64,000 nucleotides of DNA from Aphrocallistes beatrix (GCA_963281255.1 OY725495.1:3844001-3908000), one strand, 5' to 3'; counted from the first letter of the stretch, positions 44,854 to 57,533 are shown. Notes: generated by a model from the sequence alone, not told the origin. Translations and numbers: made by a program.

Positions 44854-45401
44854 TAACATATATATGTTCAGAGGTCAGATTAAGTCCCAAAATATTAACT
44901 ATCTGTAGTATACTTGTAGTATAGTATAGTATAGGCCGCTGGGTGGATCTATGAGGGTGTTGGGTTGGGGTTTGTAGGATTGTATATTTCCGTGGATATT
45001 CTATTACGAGGCTAAACTATTGTGTAACGTCTTATTAAGGTGAGTCGACACATTTTGAAAGTTGATTGGAATTTCTAAGGAGAATGAGCGTTTTCATTGA
45101 GATTTAAAGGCTCAAAAGAAACGATCAATGCAATGTTAATTCTAGAACAAAATAGTAATTTAAAGTTAATCACACCCTTTATGCGTAGATTATTCATTTA
45201 AACAAAATTGCAATTTTAGTTGGTCGGCTATTCTACGTCACAAGAGCGTTGATGATAGTTTCTCATGGTTTGGTGGAGTTTGTTAATTGCAATTATCTCC
45301 CTTTGAAAGTAAGTTTACTATTGAGTATTCAACCCCAGAGCTACGTACACCTTTGTTAATGGTTTACTTTTAGAAACCGTTTACGACGCTAGTTCTGTTA
45401 T

Positions 45402-46412
45402 ATTGGTCCACTTCTCTTTAGTCTCTATATCAGTCCTCTTTTCGACCTTTTTAGGTCCCACCTCCCCGACATGCACTGCTATGCCGACGATACTCAGCTC
45501 TATCTTTCTTTGAAACCCGGTTCCATCTCTTCTGAAGATTTTGATTTCTCCGCCATCCAATCTTGCATCTATGTGATCCGTTCCTGACTCCTCACCAACA
45601 AGTTGCTTATCAATGACACCAAGACTGAGTTCCTTATAATAGGGACTCGTCAACAACTATCTAAGGTTCAAACTGATAGCATCTCTGTTGGTGAGTCGAG
45701 AATCTCTTCTTCTAAAGAAGTACGGAATCTTGGAACTTGGCTCGACAACACCCTCTCAATGTCTACTCAGGTCAGCAAAGTTGCCTCCTCCTGCTTCTAC
45801 TACATCTATAACATCCGGCGTATTAGAAAGTATCTCTCTAGGGAAGTCTGTGAAACTCTCATTAATTCTCTTATCACATCTCGTCTTGATCATTGTAACA
45901 GCCTCTTATATGGTTCCCCCTCATCCCGCTTAGCTCGAATCCAGCGAGTCCAGAACAGTGCAGCCAGGCTAATCTACAATGTCTCCCGTACCTTCTCGTC
46001 TTCTCCTATTCTTGTCAACCTCAACTGGCTGCCTGTTAAACATCGCATCCTCTTCAAATCACAACTTACAAAGCCATCTATTCTTTTGCTCCGGACTATA
46101 TCATCTAACTCATATAAGTTAAGACATCCAATCGTACTCTACGATCATCCAATGCCATCCTCCTTGAGCATCCTACTATCAAATCTTCCAAAACTCTGGG
46201 TGATCGTGCATTCACTTTAGCTACGCCTGTTGAGTGGAAGCTTCTCCCTCCAAGCATTCGGAATGCCCCCTCACTTCTTCTCTTCAAAAAAACTCCTGAA
46301 AACTCATCTTTTCCGTATCGCACACGACACAGCCAATTAATTAAATACTCATTAAATTAATTTCAGCGCATATACATACCTTACAAGCATACATACACAT
46401 ACATACACATAA

Positions 46413-46450
<38 letters not shown>
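45402..46450 (+). mobile_element. 5'-truncated LINE (CR1/jockey-like), reverse transcriptase end
   Basis: It reads through the reverse transcriptase palm ([15 protein letters not shown] near 45478-45520) and the C-terminal domain typical of CR1/L2/jockey elements (NDTKTEFLIIGTRQQL, VRNLGTWLD, NIRRIRKYLS, RLDHCNSLLYG, RVQNSAARLI, LNWLPVKHRI). It has an internal stop and a later frameshift, so it is dead. It ends in a (ATACAC) then (TTA)n tail, and it is inserted in an R2 copy. The matching empty site is readable in the R2 copy near 51810. The 5' part of the LINE is missing. Confidence 0.85.
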
Positions 46451-47428
46451 CGTTATTTTATTGTTCATTGGCATAATAGGGTTAATTAATTAATGATGGA
46501 GTGGAAATCTTTATCATTCAGTAAAATGGATCGATTTTGAAAATTTCAAAAATGCCTTGTTTTGGATGAGGAGCTTAAACCTTCCAATTCTCAACATAAA
46601 TTCATCAGAGCCGCTTTTGAGGTGTCAAAATAGTCAATGGACCACCAACTTAAACGGGTCTTTTTGCAAAATTTCCAATCTCAATTCTTCGCGGAAGCAT
46701 AAATCATCGGGATTTTTTGCTAGCTTAACATTGAAGAGGCTTTAACTTTAAAACATCATAACTTATCTTGATTCAGCATCAAGATAGCATGAAAACTCGC
46801 TGAGTTATGCTCCCACAAGGATTGGGGCTGGAAATTTTCCCAAAAGACCCCTTTGCAAGTTGTTGCTCCGTGTTTCAATGCATCCGTCAAATGTTTGTTG
46901 GGAGTCCCTATATCACTGGATTGATCCCTAAATCGCTAGTGATTTAGAGATTGAAGGGTTCCTAAAACGCTAGCGTTGGAAGTCATTAAACTATAAATAG
47001 AATGGCCAATGACATGGGGATTGGCCGTTAATATCCAAAAGGTGATTTCTCACAAATGATGATCAGCCTTATGGTTTTAATGCATCTTTTGCTGATTGAA
47101 TGTACTGACCTCTTGAATGGATTAGTAATTTTGGTAGGGGAATGTACGTAGATCATAGACAAACGTTACTGAAGGGAACCCACCCCCCCCAAAAAGCAAC
47201 AACAACGCCACTGCTAGCGAACACTCCATGTCTACAGAGTTGCCCTACGGACGCCTAATATTAAGTACTTTCGTTTATTTGCTAATCATATTTTACTACT
47301 AGTAAATGCTAATCTAAGTATTCCGGTGTAAGCGTGTTTTGGGGCCCCCATCCCCAAAATGCACTTACGGCGGTATCATTGTTTTAAACTGAGTCTGCTT
47401 TGGTTTTACAGTCTGGTTTTCAAATCAA

Positions 47429-47923
47429 CAAGCGCGCTTCGCTTGCTTGCGCTGCGCGGCTGGCGGACACTTTGTGTCCGCCGGAGGCTCCCTTCGGTCG
47501 CCTGCGGTCATCATTGATTAATTATATGGGAGATAGCATCTCTAAATACATCTGCCCTACTGTGATAATCGATATCGCACGAAAAATCACCAAATTTATC
47601 AAATTTAAAAATGTTGATGAGTAATGATGACGTCATAACAAAGTGATGAGTCATCATTTTTTGATGATAGTTACATCATATGTGAGGTATGTTAGTATAT
47701 AGATTCTATTAAGATTTCAGCCTCCTATCTCCTATCATGGCTGAGTTATGCTCGAATAACTCTGTTGCTTAACTTTTTAAAATGTGACAATGACGTCATA
47801 ATTCCATGATGAGTCGACATTTTGCTCTGAGCTCAGAACTTACTGGAGCCATAGCCAAAAGACCCCCACATGCCAAAAATCAGCTTTCTATGACCGGCAG
47901 TTTCTTCAATCAATTCGTTACAG

Positions 47924-47956
<33 letters not shown>

Positions 47957-47993
47957 AACAAACAAACAATAATCGAGTTTTAATAGTAAGGAT
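47429..47993 (+). repeat. R1 repeat, full copy f
   Basis: Head, body with TGACGTCA (near 47627 and 47791) and TGAGTCA (near 47647), then (TA)n(CA)n(CAAA)n microsatellite and the R1 tail. It precedes the R3 flank of lectin 3. Confidence 0.85.
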
Positions 47994-48499
47994 TATCGAT
48001 TACGAAGGAATTCCCAACTTACTCCTGAGCAGAGGATTATGTAACTAAGGAATTTCTAGCAAAATGCAGATTACTTAGATAGGAGGACCCCATAGTATTA
48101 ACTTAGCACATAGCATAGTTATTTCATTGATACTGAAATATAAATAATAATATAACTGCCTAGTCTGATATAAAATACTGATAGAAGTAATGGCCTAAAA
48201 ATACTAATTATCCAAATAATCTGATTAGTCAGGATAGATAGACCCAAGATATAACGATAATCTAGTCAGCTGATAGGAGAGCAGGGATTGATTCTCTTCA
48301 GGTTTATATCCTCAGAGGCTGTAATAAAATAGAATAAAAATGTAAAATTTAAGTTCACAGCATTTTCAAAATAGCTATCGCTTATATTGTTTCTAAAATT
48401 ATATAATGTGTATGTATTCATTCTGAATACAAACTAATACCTGTCAGTTGTTAGAAAATATTACAACAGACTTTGCATATTTCCAACAAGTCTAACAAC

Positions 48500-49070
48500 C
48501 AGGGTTGCCGCGAGAATGGGAATCTGTGGGAATTCCCATAGGAAAACCCACAGATTCCCATATGGGATGGGAATGACTTTAAGCCTATGGGAATTCCCGC
48601 ATGTGGGAATCTGTGGGGGGATTATGTGAGCATCTGTGGGATTTCCTGTGGGATTCTGTGTGATTCTGTGGGACAAGGCTGGATTCGGTTAACCGGCTAA
48701 CCGCCGTCGATCTCGGTTAACGGTTAAGAAAATCTTAGATCAGCTAGCCGATCTGCTTTATTTTCTAAATATTTACACTAATTTCATTGTTTTTCGACAG
48801 AGATTGATGAATATTACTTCTAAAAAATTAATAATACATTATTATTTCTATTTTTAATCATATAGCATATTTCGAGATAACTGAAAATTATTAAATTAAT
48901 CACTAACAGGTTAAATATTAGTCTAAAAATCCATATTTCAGCCAATTAATATTGACATCGGTTAACCGCCCTAGAGGAAACCAAAATAACCGAGCCCTAA
49001 AATCGGTTAACCAACCCCAGCCCTGTTAAGTGGGAATAGGAATTGAAATTCCATTCCCACGGCAACCCTG
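48500..49070. mobile_element. hAT-like element at 3' end of lectin 3
   Basis: Ends CAGGGTTGCCG and CGGCAACCCTG; flanks CTAACAAC and GTAACAAC (7 of 8 identical). The interior holds GGGAATCTGTGG-type repeats and a second element-like block bounded by GGTTAACCG motifs (about 48670-49025), so it may itself be nested. The insertion falls in the position homologous to sequence just downstream of the lectin 1 domain exon, and could disrupt a last exon if one exists. Confidence 0.72.
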
Positions 49071-49121
49071 GTAACAACGCTTTTGCATTGGTTGCATTTT
49101 TGTCATAATTGTAAATGAGGC

Positions 49122-50018
49122 TTAATAAGCAGCAGAACTCACCTGTTTGCAGAGAAACCTGCGTCCATGCCAGCAATACCAGTTGTTCCAACTACTGCAG
49201 CGAGCCCTGACCTGGGTGCACATTTGAACTCCATTATGGTTATCTGGTTGGCCACTATGCCAGAAAGTGAATCCACCAGTTCCATCAGTCCATTGATACC
49301 CGGTATTTCTACCACTACTATCCACGAATCCAATCCAATAATCAGAATATCTGTGTAGCCTGCCATGCAGATAGCCCCTCTCTTGGTGACTGTTAATAGA
49401 AGCTAGATGGCCTCCCCAACGTTGGCACAGTGTTTCTGCATCTCCCCATGTGACACTTGTGTGAGGGAAGTAGCAATATTCATGTACACCCCAAGCGAAA
49501 CACTCTTTGTGCACTACAAACAGGGAACAACCATAAAATCCAACCAAATGCGAGTATGGATTATATACGTTGCTACGAAATATACAATTTATATTATACT
49601 CATTGATTTATGTAAGCCCTACCATATTCCAGGTCAATCTCCTCCAGGGGAGTAGCAGTCGAATTATATTCGTATTTTATATCGATGTCAGCCTCAGTCT
49701 CCATCTCCATCTCCATCTTTGCTGTAGAAGTATACGTGTAAGTATTAGACATGCTAAAGTACAGTAATGAAGTTCGTTCGATCTAAAAATGGCTACTCAC
49801 CATTTTCACCATTTGTGTCCAGTGATATCGCGAATGCTGTCGAGATAATAATATTAAACATAAATAGTTTAAATCATCATACAGAAAACTAGATTTACTA
49901 ACACCTTACTTTATCAATTTATTTCTACTAAATAAAATGTTTTATGCCACAAATAATTTTGCATGAAAACTGACTTACCCATAGCCAGGCCTCCGATCAG
50001 TATCAGCAGTGCTTTCAT
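49122..50018 (-). CDS. Secreted C-type lectin 3
   Basis: Exons on the complement: 49979-50018 (signal peptide MKALLILIGGLAM), 49801-49836 (FAISLDTNGEN), 49623-49721 (acidic MEMEMETEADIDIKYEY with an NST glycosylation site), 49143-49513 (lectin domain); all introns phase 1. The domain has QPD, WNNWYC, YWIGFVDSSG and eight cysteines in the long-form pattern. A GTGAGT donor follows LCKQ; if not used, the frame ends after six more codons at 49122. The 5' leader is interrupted by an intron (50032-50156). Likely secreted. Nearest relatives are lectins 4 and 5. Confidence 0.82.
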
Positions 50019-50229
50019 TTTGATTTCTCTTCTTATATAATTTCTATAATAATATTAAAAGTCAATTTCTAAATGAAATCATAATTGTTGTTGCATTTGA
50101 AAAATAAAAATTGAAAAATTCTATAAAATTTTATGATGAATATTTTATTTTGTACCTTGAATGAAAATTCTTTTGATAGTAGATTATTTTTGTAGAGCAG
50201 TATACAGCATTTTTTCTTTAAAGCTCTCC

Positions 50230-50237
50230 TTTATATA
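50230..50237 (-). promoter_or_regulatory. TATA box of lectin gene 3
   Basis: The - strand reads GTATATAAAGG, about 210 bp upstream of the ATG and about 70 bp upstream of the leader donor (CAAG/GTACAA). The promoter segment is shared almost base for base with lectins 4 and 5. Confidence 0.6.
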
Positions 50238-50308
50238 CTTAACAATTTCTTTAGAATTAATTCAAGTGGAATGCTTATCCCACAGATTTGATGAGTTTTC
50301 TATACGTA

Positions 50309-50842
50309 CAAGCGCGCTTCGCGCTTGCTTGCGCTGCGCGGCTGGCGGACACGTTGTGTCCGCCGGAGGCTCCCTTCGGTCGCCTGGAGTCACATTGGTT
50401 AATTATATGGGAGATAACATCTCTAAATATGTCTGTCCTACTGTGCTAATCGATATCACTCGAAAAATCACCAAATTTGTGAATTTAAAAATTTTTGATG
50501 CGTAATGATGACGTCATAACAAAGTGATGAGTCATCATGATAGTTGCATCATATGTGAGACATTTTAGTATACAGATTCTATTAAAATTTCAGCCTTCTA
50601 TCTCCTATAATGGCTGAGTTATTCCCGAATAACTGTGTTGCTTAACTTTCAAAAATGTGACAATGACGTCATAATTCCATGATGAGTCGACATTTTGCTC
50701 TGAGCTCAGAACTTACTGGAGCCATAGCCAAAATACTCCCACATGCCAAAAATTAGCTTTCTATGACCGGCAGTTTCTTCAATCAATTCGTTACAGATAT
50801 ATATATACACATACACAATAATCGAGTTTTAATAGTAAGGAT
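50309..50842 (+). repeat. R1 repeat, full copy g
   Basis: Starts about 70 bp upstream of the lectin 3 TATA box. It has the head hairpins and two TGACGTCA palindromes (near 50507 and 50665), placing CRE-type sites within 450 bp of the promoter. The segment between AP-1 site and body is shortened, but TGAGTCA (near 50527) is kept. Confidence 0.82.
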
Positions 50843-51354
50843 AGAACTTCATGGATATTCTATTACATCCTAAATAGCTTTACATCCTAAATAGCGTTCT
50901 GCATTTTGAGAAGCATACTTGCCAGCCTGAATCATGAGACCAATGGAGAAGAGCAAGTTTAAAATGTTGACTTGGTCCAAGCCTGGTTCGAATACTTTTG
51001 GCCAGACAGTGCATTAGCACCCTGGATAGTGATTCCTTCTTCAAAGACAAAATCATTTGTCTTAACTATCATCAGAGTTCCGGATTTTAAAGAAGGAACT
51101 TGAAGGAGTATCATCAAATAATGCATCCAGACTGGAAACGAAAGTTACTGTTATTAACAGCAATTATGTAATGTGTGCTCTGACGAGATGTATAATACAC
51201 TGGTCTCCCTAACAAGATGTCCGGAGGTATTCTACATTAAAAATATGCAATATGTGCTAGTCCATGAGAGTATGATGTAATAATTGAGGCTATCCTCTTC
51301 ATATAATGATATATCCATGGCTATTCTATTACGAGGCTAAACTGTGTGACGTGT

Positions 51355-52390
51355 TAATAGGTGAGTCGACACATTTTAAAAGTTAATTGGAATTTCTAAG
51401 GAGAATAAACGTTTTCATTGAGATTTAAAATCTCAAAGGAAACGATCAATGCAATGTTAATTCTAGAACAAAATAGTAATTTAAAGTTATTCACACCCTT
51501 TATGCGTAACTTATTCATTTAAACAAAAAAGCAATTATACTTTTATCCAGCAGTTATCATTGAATAAAAGAAGCATTATATATAATTATACAACTATTGA
51601 AAGTCATTGTTAATTGCAATTTTAGTTGGTCGGCTATTCTATGTTACAAGAGCGTTGATGATAGTTTCTCATGGTTTGGTGGAGATACAAAAGTATTTGT
51701 TATTTGCAATTATCTCCCTTTGAAAGTAAGTTTAGTATTGATATTCAACCCCAGAGCTACGTACACCTTTGTTAATGGTTTACTTTTGGAAACCGTTTAC
51801 GACGCCAGTTCTGTTATCGAATGAAAAGCTATGTTTTATTTGATTATTGTTGATTGGCATAATTAATTAATGATGGAGTGGATATCTTTATCATTCGTTA
51901 AAATGGGTCGATTTTGAAAATTCCAAAAATGTCTTGTTTTAGACAAGGAAATTAAACCTTATTATTCTCAACATAAACCCTCAAAGCCCCCAGAGGGGGC
52001 TTTTGAGGTGTCAAAATAATCAATGGACCACCAACTTAAACGGGTCTTTCGCAAAATTTGTCAATCCTAATCCTTCGCGGAAGCATATTTCATCGAGGTT
52101 TTTTGCTAGCTTAACATTGAGGAGGCTTTAACTTTAAAACATAATAACTTATCTCGATTCAGCATCAAGATAGCATGAAAACTCACTGAGTTATGCTTCC
52201 ACAAGGATTGAGGTTGGAAATTTTGCAAAAATACCCCTTTGCAAGTTGTTGCTCCGTGTTTCAATGACATCCGTCAAATGTTTGTTGGGAGTCCTATACC
52301 ACTGGATATATCCCTAAATCGCTAGTAATTTATGATTTGAAGGGTCCCTAAAACGACTCTAAAACCAAAGGGGCCAAATATAAAAAAACC
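51355..52390 (+). repeat. R2 repeat without LINE (empty site)
   Basis: An R2 copy that reads continuously through CCAGTTCTGTTATCGAATG near 51808, where the copies at 45.4 and 59.2 kb carry the LINE. It includes the AAAGCCCCC-AGA-GGGGGCTTT hairpin near 51978. It ends just 3' of the lectin 4 remnant. Confidence 0.75.
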
Positions 52391-52452
52391 CCAAAGGGGC
52401 CCAGCATTTTTGTCATAATTCTAAATGAGGTCTAATAAACAGCATAAGCCAC

Positions 52453-52908
52453 CTGTTTGCAGAGAACTCTACGTCCAGCCCAACAATGCAAATTATCCCA
52501 AGTACCATGGTGAGCATAAACTTGCACATTTGACATCCATTAGCATTGTCTGGTTGTCCACTATGCCAGTAAATGAACCCACCAGTTCCATCAGTCCATT
52601 GATACTCGGTATTATCTACCACTATTATCTACGAATCCAATCCAATAATCTGGACGTCTGTGTAGCCTGTGGTGGAGATAGAACCTCTCAGGATAGCTGT
52701 TCATAGAAGCTAGATGGCCTCCCCAACGTTGACAAAGTGTTTCAGCATCTCCCCATGTAACACTTATGTGAGGAAAATAACAATATTCATGTACACCCCA
52801 AGCGAAACACTCTTTGTGCACTAAAAAACAAAGAACAACCATAGAATCCAACCAAATGCAACAAAAATTTCAGGTCAATCTCTTCCAAGGGAGTAGCAGT
52901 CGAATTAT
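52453..52908 (-). pseudogene. C-type lectin 4 remnant
   Basis: The lectin domain exon (52453-52820) keeps WGGHLASMNSY, YWIGFVDNSG, QPDNANGCQMC and the final cysteines. It has a one-base insertion after the SGR motif, a second frame change after QMC, and a donor altered from GTGAGT to GTGGCT. The third intron has shrunk, and only the end of the acidic exon remains (52868-52908, TATPLEEIDL). Exons 1 and 2 are absent, although a matching promoter survives at 57.5-57.8 kb. Dead gene. Confidence 0.88.
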
Positions 52909-53006
52909 ATATACTTAAGTATAATGCTGTTCCACCATGTAGGATCCGATTTTCGCGCTTTAAAAGTACTAGTATGAATATTTTAAAAGCTATTAAAATA
53001 TTCATA

Positions 53007-53489
53007 CAGTGGAACCTCCATAATCCGACCGACATTCAATGGGAGACGAAAAAAATGTCAGATTAGCAAATTGTCGGATTATCGAATAACCTCCATAATC
53101 CGACATTTGTGGAAAATCAGCAAAATGTCGGATTATAGAGGTAAAATAACCTCCACAATCCGACAATATTTGACAGACGAATAATTTGTCTGATCAAAGA
53201 GGTAAAATAACCCCTCCATAACCGACATTTTTTGATAGACGAATAATTTATCGGATTATGGAGGTAAAATAACCTCCATAATCCGACATTATTTGATAGA
53301 CGAAAAAATTGTCGGATTATACAGGTCGAATTTGCATTACTGGAAAATCATTAAATTGTCGGATTCCGGAATAGCGAGGTGTCGGATTATAGAGGTTGTT
53401 TTCTATAGAAAAACGATCCGTGAACAGAAATAATGTCGGTTTAGAGAAATGTCGGATTACAGAGGTGTCGGATTACGGAGGTTCCACTG
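53007..53489. mobile_element. Tigger/pogo-like MITE with amplified ends
   Basis: A 483-bp element with ends CAGTGGAACCTCCATAATCC and GGATTACGGAGGTTCCACTG, flanked by TA. The interior is made of about five tandem units near 60 bp, each repeating AACCTCCATAATCCGACA from the terminus and GTCGGATTATAGAGG, so the end motif has been multiplied. No transposase. Confidence 0.88.
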
Positions 53490-53499
53490 TATATACATA

Positions 53500-53702
53500 T
53501 TTTCACACCTTCTGAAAAAATTTTATTTAATGCTTAAAGCGAGCTCTCAAAGGCTAATATAGGATATTTTAATATCTAGATTCCAAATTTCACACTTGGA
53601 ATGCCCTAAAATGAGAATTTTCCGATGTATTCCGATATTCACATTTCATGTTCCTTCGAGTCACTTCCTGGAGCGGCACTATCGGTCTGTCGACCGACAT
53701 TT
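53500..53702 (+). repeat. R4 repeat, left copy
   Basis: It shares with 57070-57533 an opening TATTTTCACACCTT, a CCAAATTTCACA block and a closing segment with TTCCTTCGAGTCACTT and the palindrome-rich GGTCTGTCGACCGACATTTT. Both copies run in the same direction and bracket the oxidase gene. Confidence 0.65.
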
Positions 53703-54624
53703 TATTGATATCTATAATGTAAAGTTCAAGGTGTTTTTGGAGAATTTTAGTCCTCATATCACTGATAATTTAGGGTACCTAGGCTTAATAAATTTATGTA
53801 ATCTTACAAGCAAATGCATATTTAGGCAATTCCAAAGGTTCTCGTCCCTTTCTCTGTATCTTAAAAGATGCTGAAAATATTTTAGATTTGATTATTGAAT
53901 TTTGTTGAGGATTTACTTTCAAATGAAATATGAGTATGATTGGTTGTAATGACATGAATACTGTGATACTGAACTTGATTTTGAGAGTAAATGGGAGATG
54001 TTCTGTCAGATAAACAGATATTATACTAATAGTGGATATTTGTCCAAATTTTCGCTTCGTAAAAGTGTCTACTATACAATATTATTTATATTATTTGTAG
54101 CATGATACCACTGTCACAGGTGCAACCACTAATTACTTTGTTATTTCCCAAACTAGTAGTTTTCACAATACGTTTTGTTTCCTCTGTTATTTCATGGTTG
54201 TGGTCTCCATTACCTGCATAGACTTGTTAGAAATGTACTCTATACATAATTGAGTTTATAGAGAGCATCAGTGGTTTTTACCTCTTTTTCCGTGCACCAA
54301 AGAGGGCAAAACAACTTTTAAGAGATATAGTAGATACGATGTTATAATCTAAGTTATTAATACTGCGAGTTTTCCTATATCTGAACTCTTAGTTTAACTT
54401 GTTTATTAATATTTAAGCCGTCACGAAAATTTGTGAACATATACTAACTATTATTAATAAACAATACAGCTTCAAAATATGCAAAATGTATGAAACTACT
54501 CCAATCTAATATTGAAGTAGAAAATCGAAGAAATAGAGGATAAGTACAAAACTATGAGGTAACTACAAAAGATATAACTATTCACGGGGGAAACTATACT
54601 AACTATATATCCTAAAGATATAAA

Positions 54625-56981
54625 CTATGCATCCCAAAGTAAAAAGATGGATACTTGAAGGATGATCAACACAAGCGTGCTGAATTGCAGGATGGAAGCT
54701 GCAGAAGGAGAAGAAGGAGTGAATTGGAGTTTTTCATAAAATTCAGTTGAGTTAAAGACAAAATCCCCACAAGTGGTTAGCTGTGCTGGTGGTGGGTTCT
54801 GTCGCTCTCTGGCCTCCTGGATAATTATAACCATTCCGTCCAATTGATGTGCTTCAATGTGACAGTGTAGAAACCAGGTACCTGGATTATCTGAGATGAA
54901 GTTAACCACAACTACCCTCCCGCAGGCACAATCACCGTGTCTTTTCGAGGAGTTTTGGATGAAATACTCAAGGCAGGACCCATTCCATTCCAGGATGGTT
55001 GTGTGCACTTGCTTCGCATATCACCACACGGATCAGTGAGTTGGTTCTGAGGAATCGGAGTCTCGCATTTAATATCTTGATTTTGCATACGAATAGCATC
55101 GTTTTGGCTGTAGTAAGTTGGATAACCTATTCTTACAACATGGAATGAGTGGCCATGAATGTGGAGTGGATGTGCGTTATCGAATTGTCCTACCGTGCTG
55201 ACTACGATTTGTACAGTTTTGTTATATTCAACTTCGATTTGATGTGTACAGATGCAATCAATGTTAGGTACGCTACAGTTAGTACTTCGATTACAAATTT
55301 TTGAATTTTCGTTGTATTCTTCAAATTGAGTGAGGGGTGGATATGGTGGCAGTATGAAATTCCTTCCGTTGATTGCACTGGTGAAACTTTCTCCTTCAAA
55401 ATTGAAGTTGAGGAAAAACAGGTGATCTGGAGATGGGAGTGCTTGTGGTAATCTGTCAGGGGGCGTATCAATAAGAATTCGGAATTGGGCTACGTTGACA
55501 CAATGAATCCAATAGGACATATGGAAATTCTCGAATGGACAGTTTACAGCCCTGCATTGATTCGCCATTGTGCAAGTTCTCCTTGGAGATGCCATGCTGA
55601 TGTTTTCATAGTCAGTAGACGGAATGCCATTGTCCCCTGGAGCAGTTCTATAGTGAAGGATCGCCTCAGTGGAATGGTTAAGTGAAGCGAACGGAGCAGT
55701 TCCGTCACAGCTCGAGTCTACTTCGAGTGTTTCTATTCGCATTATATAATTGCTTATTGTTTGGTTAGCCGTCAACAGAAAGTCATATCTCTCTCCGGAG
55801 TGTATTATTATGTAATCTACGTTCTTTATCGGTTCAATCGTATAAGCATCAGTCGCAATGGTAGTGAGTAGATGTCCATCAATGGAAAGCCGTAATGCAT
55901 ACAATGACTGTGCACCAACCATGCGGAATCTATAAGTTTGACCCTGTACCACGTTAAAAACCGAAAGTCTACTCTGGATATAAGGGACCGATTCCTCCCG
56001 TCCTTGACCGTTAATCAACGCCGAAAAATATGGTGTAGGGCCGACTTCGCTAGCATCATAGGTCCGTGTTGAACTGTACACCGAGTCACCAATCCTGGGT
56101 AAGTCATGGACCCCACGAGTTGGGAAAAATCCTAAACCCGAACTTAGTTGAGTAAATTCCTCTACACCACCACCTTCAAACCAATCGCTCAACACCAGTG
56201 TATGCTCATCCGGTAAATCTTGGTAGGCACCAATATTGAATTGATTCATTAAAATAGAATCTACCTGCGATTTCTCTGTGCTGCTCTCCCTGATGACCAA
56301 AGCACCGAAGTGGCCGTCAGCTCGTTGAGTCCCTGTGTGAGAGTGGTACCAAAAAGTTCCTGATTTTGATGCTATGAAAGCGTAAGTGAAGTTTGTGGCT
56401 GCTCGTATCCCACATTGAGTAATCTCACCCACTCCATCCATCCATGGTGTGTTAAACTGTTCCAAACCATGCCAGTGAAGACTGGTGGATTCAGAAATTA
56501 GTTCATTACGTACATTGGCTATGATGGTTGAATTGTAATCTACGATTATAGTTGGACTGGGAACTACACCGTTTATTGCAAGCATAACTTTGAAGGTTTT
56601 CCCATCCACCCAATTTGGTTCTGTACAGTTAGCAACTGAATTGTCGAGATAATTACTGCAAGTTCTATTCGCTCCAACTGCTTCAGCATTTCCGGTTACG
56701 CTGTTCAAGTTGTAAACTGTACCGTGCGAGCCTCTTATTTGTTCTGGATTAACTCCCAGTATTTGATAGCTGACGAAGGAGTGAAGTTGATCTACGACCA
56801 AGGTGAATTCACATTCTTCATACCCAACATCGCATTCACATACACGGTTGCCCCACTGGCAATCAACGACACAACGTCTTCTACCATCCACCATCTCTGT
56901 TGATTCACACCTCGCGTTGATCAAAGTTATCCATGTCAAATTGAGGAAGAGAAGTAAGATCTTTTCCCGGACTTTCTTCAT
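54625..56981 (-). CDS. Laccase-like multicopper oxidase, one frameshift
   Basis: Start chosen at the Met before a signal peptide (KILLLFLNLTWITLINA). An extra Cys-rich N-terminal region (CQWGNRVCECDVGYEECEF) is followed by the three cupredoxin domains. All four copper-site motifs are present: LHWHGLEQ, WYHSHTGTQ, HPLHIHGHSFHVV and HCHIEAHQLDGM, the last with the type-1 copper Cys, His and axial Met. The frame breaks by one base at a GGG run near 54919, between the third and fourth motifs. Reading resumes at once (NFISDNPGTWFLHCHIE), so a missing G is the simplest cause. A hydrophobic C-terminus suggests a GPI anchor or membrane tether. Family reaction: oxidation of phenols or metals with reduction of O2 to water. 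No introns. Confidence 0.85.
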
Positions 56982-57069
56982 TACTAATAATGAAAAAAAA
57001 ATGTAATTAAAATTTTGCAACATTTGATGATTTGGATGATATACATTTGCAGGCAAAGTCGTTTTTTTG

Positions 57070-57533
57070 TTGCAAAAAATATTATATGTATATTTTCACA
57101 CCTTTATATGTACATCTTTTGACGAATTTTGAAAAATATGCTAGAGACTAACTTTCAATGGTTGACCTAGGATTTTAGGGGCATAGAATCCAAATATCAC
57201 ATTTTCGAGACGGTATTATTTTTACTGCAGCTCCTATAGGGAGATGCCCTTATGACATGGATAGTGTATCTCGTCCGATGTATGTATGTATGTATGTATG
57301 TATGTATGTATGTATGTATGTATGTATGTATGTATGTATGTATGTATGTATGTATGTATGTATGTATGTATGTCCGTACGCGCTACTGCGAAATCTAACA
57401 GTCCGATATTTACCAAATTTCGCATGTAGGATCTCATTATGGTGTAATATGCACCGTCAACATTTTTCAACATTTCTTGTTCCTTCGAGTCACTTACTGG
57501 AGTTGCACTATCGGTCTGTCGACCGACATTTTT
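57070..57533 (+). repeat. R4 repeat, right copy, with (ATGT)n
   Basis: A second R4 copy, containing a pure ATGT microsatellite of about 95 bp (57278-57373). The reverse strand of its right end reads ATGTCGGTCGACAGACCGAT and contains a GTAAGTGAC donor-like site. The element ends exactly where lectin-type leader sequence begins (57534). Confidence 0.6.

Noticed and set aside
47400-47624. ORFs across R1 heads (ACAARLADTLCPPEAPFGRL and reverse-strand versions)
   Set aside because: Open in several frames on both strands and shared by every R1 copy; this reflects GC-rich hairpins, not a conserved protein.
53654-57533. R4 direct repeats as long terminal repeats of a retroelement around the oxidase
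   Set aside because: No polymerase or integrase sequence between them, no primer site, and R4-like copies occur alone near 60.3-60.6 kb.
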